64,000 bases of DNA from Parapedobacter pyrenivorans (GTDB taxonomy: Bacteria; Bacteroidota; Bacteroidia; Sphingobacteriales; Sphingobacteriaceae), in assembly GCF_014636865.1 (NCBI RefSeq), contig NZ_BMER01000006.1, positions 310,001 to 374,000 on the forward strand, written 5' to 3'. Made by a program: the position numbers and the translations under genes. Shown here piece by piece: positions 61,367 through 64,000 of the stretch. How positions within the stretch are numbered: the stretch's first letter is position 1; every line of letters begins with the position of its first letter. Below the pieces are notes generated by a model that worked only from the letters and a program-made list of their open reading frames with translations, was not told where the DNA came from and did no database searches.

Positions 61367-63523
61367 TTATTTCAAAATAATCTCATCGACAAAAAGCCAT
61401 GCGGGGGCTCCAGAACCCGGATAGCCAGCTGGAATATTTTGGTATGGTTTTGCCACTAATTTCAAATACTGAACGTTTGATGCCTTCACCGGGCAATGGA
61501 TAAGTCTTCTTCTTGTCAGGTGCTCATGTTTCATTAGGTCCGGTGCCACTTTAGCAAGTAATCTCGTATTCACGGAATCTTTTCCACCCCATATTTCAAT
61601 ATGCTCGGGCGGATAAACGGGCATATACGTAACTCCGGCGTAGTTCTGCAACACACTAAGCATAAGCGTATCTATCGTGGTCGGCTTATCAAAGTACAAC
61701 GCCGTCGCAAATGATGACTGAAGGTATCCTTGCCATCTGCCATCAGCATGATTGTCCCCACCGCTTTCTAAGTCCATTAATGACAATTCCATTCTCGCGG
61801 GGAATAAATAATGGGGCCTAGATTGCAATTCCATCCGATCAGGCAGATTTGGCGACTTTACATATTCGCGCTCTACGATACCACTGGGCAGCCAGCCTTT
61901 TTTATAGGCCTTCATCCGAAGTTTTTGTGCGCGATCGATTACAATGGGGTTATCAAATAGAGTCCCGGTTATACTATCCGGCTCACTTCCATCCAGCGAA
62001 TAGCGGATTTCTACTCCGGGAATAGCATGGCTCAATGAGATTTCCAGGTTATCACGGAAAAATGTGCGGGCAGGTGTAACCTGCGGTGTGGTCAGCGGCA
62101 ACAGGGATGTTTCGTCGCTTACAAACCCGCCTTCGATATACTTGGTAGGATAGGATGCGGCCAATTGACCGACTTCTTCCGTATTGATCGCGGTATTCCA
62201 AACGTACAGCTTTTGGATCGCCTCGTTTGCCAGCAAGGATTTGGCTCCTTCAACCGTCACACCGGTACCACTCAGACTGACACTTTTCAATGTTGGCACG
62301 GCATTCAATAAGGCGATGCCTTCATCATCCAACGGGGTATTATTTAGGTTTACCTTCCGTAGGTTACTGAAACTTTTGAGCATCTCCAAATCCTTTTTGT
62401 CAATCGGCATGCCACTCAGGTTCAGGGTGACGATCTGCTGAACGATCGGCTTCAAATCTGACAAGGACTGTTGATTATAAAAACTTGTGCCATAAAAACT
62501 GACTGCAAGGGCCGGCGATCCGTTGGCCACCGATCTGATTACACGATATGGACTTGCTAGCTTTTTGATCGACGCTTCATCAGCGGATGGAAAGTCGAAA
62601 TGCTCTTCCTCCTCCACCTGATAAATTGCCTGGATAGCGAGCATCAGGGTGTCATCCGCTCTGAGTGTCGCCACCGGCAATCCAAATTGAGCACCGTTGG
62701 CCACCCATGCCTCAAGCAGCGCTAGTTCCTCCGCAGTTAATTGTGGCTTCCCTTCCGGTGGCATATGGTGTTCGTGACTGATGTCCAAAGACAACCGCTG
62801 GATCAACAGGCTCTCCGTTGTACCTCCCCCCAGCAGCAACGGCCCATTTTCACCACCCTTTAAAATAGATGCAGAGTCCGACAACACCAAATCACCCTTC
62901 GGCTTACTTGGATTATGGCAGGATAGGCATTTCGCCTTGAATATTGGAAGTACCGCATCTTCAAATACCTTGGCATGCTCCAAATCAAAGGCCTTTGCAT
63001 CACCAGACCTCAGGGGCGATAATACGAAATCGGCCCCATGAGTCAACGATGCTCCAAAATGGCCAGCAATCAATACCAAAACTAAGCACAGGTTGGTAGC
63101 GCCGACAAAGAAATAACGATGAAGCTTATGTTGATTAGCCTGTATCCACAGGAGACCCCACGAAACAAAGGAAATCGCAACACCAATCCATTTATGCCAC
63201 TGGAACTCACGCCCGTCATACCCGCCTTCACGTGCAAGAAGCAAACCCATAATCACCGTGAGGGCACTGGTCAGTGCGCTTACAAACAGCAACTCCCGAA
63301 TCAATACCGAAATAGAAACTGACTCCTGAAACCGCTTGGGAAAATTAACAAACAGGCCGGTAAGCACCAATAAAACGATGGGGAAGTGCAGCAACATGGG
63401 ATGCATTCTCCCAATAACCTGGATCCCCGAAGGCACTTTAATCAGATGTTCGACCAGCAGAAAAAAAACAATAAAACAATTGAGGCCAACCAGTAAGTTA
63501 AACCTCCAATAGGTTGCCTTCAT
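61367..63523 (-). CDS. DUF2231 membrane protein with cytochrome c, LRR-like and chitobiase-C-like domains
   Basis: 718-aa mosaic. Residues 1-170 have about five membrane helices (RMHPMLLHFPIVLLVLTG, DUF2231-like). Then comes a planctomycete-type cytochrome c domain with CLSCH (near 198-202) and HHMPPEGKPQL, then leucine-rich-repeat-like units (LRKVNLNNTPLDDEGIALL, LKSVSLSGTGVTVEGA), a chitobiase C-terminal-like domain (ISLSHAIPGVEIRYSLDGSEP) and a beta-rich end. It is likely an inner-membrane protein with its cytochrome outside the cytoplasm. The role is unknown. Its ATG overlaps the upstream stop by 1 bp (TAATG). Confidence 0.85.
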   Translation of the reverse strand: MKATYWRFNLLVGLNCFIVFFLLVEHLIKVPSGIQVIGRMHPMLLHFPIVLLVLTGLFVNFPKRFQESVSISVLIRELLFVSALTSALTVIMGLLLAREGGYDGREFQWHKWIGVAISFVSWGLLWIQANQHKLHRYFFVGATNLCLVLVLIAGHFGASLTHGADFVLSPLRSGDAKAFDLEHAKVFEDAVLPIFKAKCLSCHNPSKPKGDLVLSDSASILKGGENGPLLLGGGTTESLLIQRLSLDISHEHHMPPEGKPQLTAEELALLEAWVANGAQFGLPVATLRADDTLMLAIQAIYQVEEEEHFDFPSADEASIKKLASPYRVIRSVANGSPALAVSFYGTSFYNQQSLSDLKPIVQQIVTLNLSGMPIDKKDLEMLKSFSNLRKVNLNNTPLDDEGIALLNAVPTLKSVSLSGTGVTVEGAKSLLANEAIQKLYVWNTAINTEEVGQLAASYPTKYIEGGFVSDETSLLPLTTPQVTPARTFFRDNLEISLSHAIPGVEIRYSLDGSEPDSITGTLFDNPIVIDRAQKLRMKAYKKGWLPSGIVEREYVKSPNLPDRMELQSRPHYLFPARMELSLMDLESGGDNHADGRWQGYLQSSFATALYFDKPTTIDTLMLSVLQNYAGVTYMPVYPPEHIEIWGGKDSVNTRLLAKVAPDLMKHEHLTRRRLIHCPVKASNVQYLKLVAKPYQNIPAGYPGSGAPAWLFVDEIILK

Positions 63524-64000
63524 TAATTTTTACCTGCTACGCGCTCAAATTTGTACGGGTAAACCTTACCGGAAGCCCATTGGGCTACATAAATATTCTC
63601 ATCCTTATCGACACAGACATCATGTGGATGAGCGAACAACGGGCTCGATTGGGTCATCACTTGTAATTTACCCCCCTCATAGATAGGCTCAGTACCACCG
63701 ATATTGGCCACTACTTTATTTGCTTTGTCCAATATGGTCACAAAACCGGAGTTAGCTTGATTCATATCCGGCGAACGAAGCACCGCTGCATAGAGCCGAT
63801 CTCCATGGATAACAGGACGGCAGACTCCTGCTCCCGGTAAATCAATGATTTCCAAAAGCTCGCCGGCAAGGCTAAACCGCTTGAAGCAACATCTTGTCCG
63901 ATCTGTCACCAACAAGGTCGGCTTACCCGCGCGCTGATCAATGGCGATTCCGTGTGCATTGTCAAGAAATCGATCTCCCTCGCCTCTTCCTCCAAACCAT
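63523..64000 (-). CDS. NHL-repeat/six-bladed beta-propeller protein, partial (N-terminus beyond right edge)
   Basis: About 158 residues of the C-terminal part; the frame is open to the window edge. NHL-like blades are visible: GEGDRFLDNAHGIAIDQ, LFAHPHDVCVDKDENIYVAQW, with the family NIYVA strand. Its stop overlaps the DUF2231 start (TAATG), which suggests coupling. The real start lies outside the window; the in-frame TTG at 63915 is internal. Confidence 0.85.
   Translation of the reverse strand, partial: WFGGRGEGDRFLDNAHGIAIDQRAGKPTLLVTDRTRCCFKRFSLAGELLEIIDLPGAGVCRPVIHGDRLYAAVLRSPDMNQANSGFVTILDKANKVVANIGGTEPIYEGGKLQVMTQSSPLFAHPHDVCVDKDENIYVAQWASGKVYPYKFERVAGKN

Noticed and set aside
1-64000. 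tRNA, rRNA, CRISPR arrays, prophage or transposase genes
   Set aside because: Looked for in the gaps; no cloverleaf-like sequence, repeat-spacer array or transposase motif was seen.

Overview
The window looks like chromosomal DNA of a Bacteroidota member, most likely of the Sphingobacteriaceae (Pedobacter/Sphingobacterium/Parapedobacter-like). The evidence is two SusC/SusD pairs, several promoter boxes of the TAnnTTTG type, a CcmB-CcmC-CcmD-like set, hisB and hisIE fusions, and moderate GC content. The genus is inferred. I see no rRNA, tRNA, CRISPR array, phage or insertion sequence.

Layout. (1) 1-5.9 kb: a SusD (cut by the left edge), a SusC and a LacI-type regulator, all on the minus strand. 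(2) 6-16 kb: a free methionine sulfoxide reductase, a WD40 protein, then a long minus-strand run phoH - purC - STAS - rnz - hisC - hisB - hisH - hisA - hisF - hisIE, lacking hisG and hisD. (3) 16-26 kb, plus strand: SAM hydroxide adenosyltransferase, a small membrane protein, an ABC exporter, a YtxH-like protein, cytochrome c maturation genes, glutamate dehydrogenase with a clear terminator, and a PAS/GAF sensor without an ATPase domain followed by a response regulator. (4) 26-47 kb, minus strand: a saccharide-utilisation locus running SusC - SusD - six-hairpin glycosidase - Na+/solute symporter - PIG-L deacetylase - mutarotase-like protein - enolase-superfamily dehydratase - two SDRs. After a 235-bp gap come an FAH-family hydrolase, pyruvate carboxylase and a YdiJ-like FAD/Fe-S 2-hydroxyacid dehydrogenase. 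A divergent AraC regulator sits beside the SusC. (5) 48-64 kb, minus strand: a tightly packed oxidative sugar operon (aldolase, Gfo/Idh, lyxose-isomerase-like cupin, PfkB kinase, GMC oxidoreductase and its Tat-exported small subunit, TIM-barrel lipoprotein, SMP-30 lactonase, IlvD/Edd dehydratase, SDR, DUF1080), then a Tat-exported Gfo/Idh and a cytochrome c lipoprotein. Upstream are a membrane cytochrome/LRR protein and an NHL protein cut by the right edge.

How it works together (inference). Region 4 looks like uptake of a glycan or glycoside followed by a non-phosphorylative route: dehydrogenation, lactone opening, dehydration, a second oxidation, and hydrolysis of a 2,4-diketo-3-deoxy acid to pyruvate plus a 2-hydroxyacid. 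The neighbouring pyruvate carboxylase and hydroxyacid dehydrogenase could consume the two products. Region 5 resembles the periplasmic 3-keto-glycoside type of degradation (GMC/small subunit/cytochrome c, DUF1080, TIM barrel, Gfo/Idh), joined to a lactonase/dehydratase branch and a kinase/aldolase branch.

The most interesting single observation is a 14-bp palindrome, CTTGTATATACAAG. It occurs perfectly in front of the aldolase operon and the exported Gfo/Idh gene, and with one mismatch in front of the FAH-pyc-dehydrogenase operon. At the first two sites it overlaps the -33 part of a Bacteroidota promoter. This suggests one repressor, probably GntR-like and encoded outside the window, that ties these operons into a regulon.
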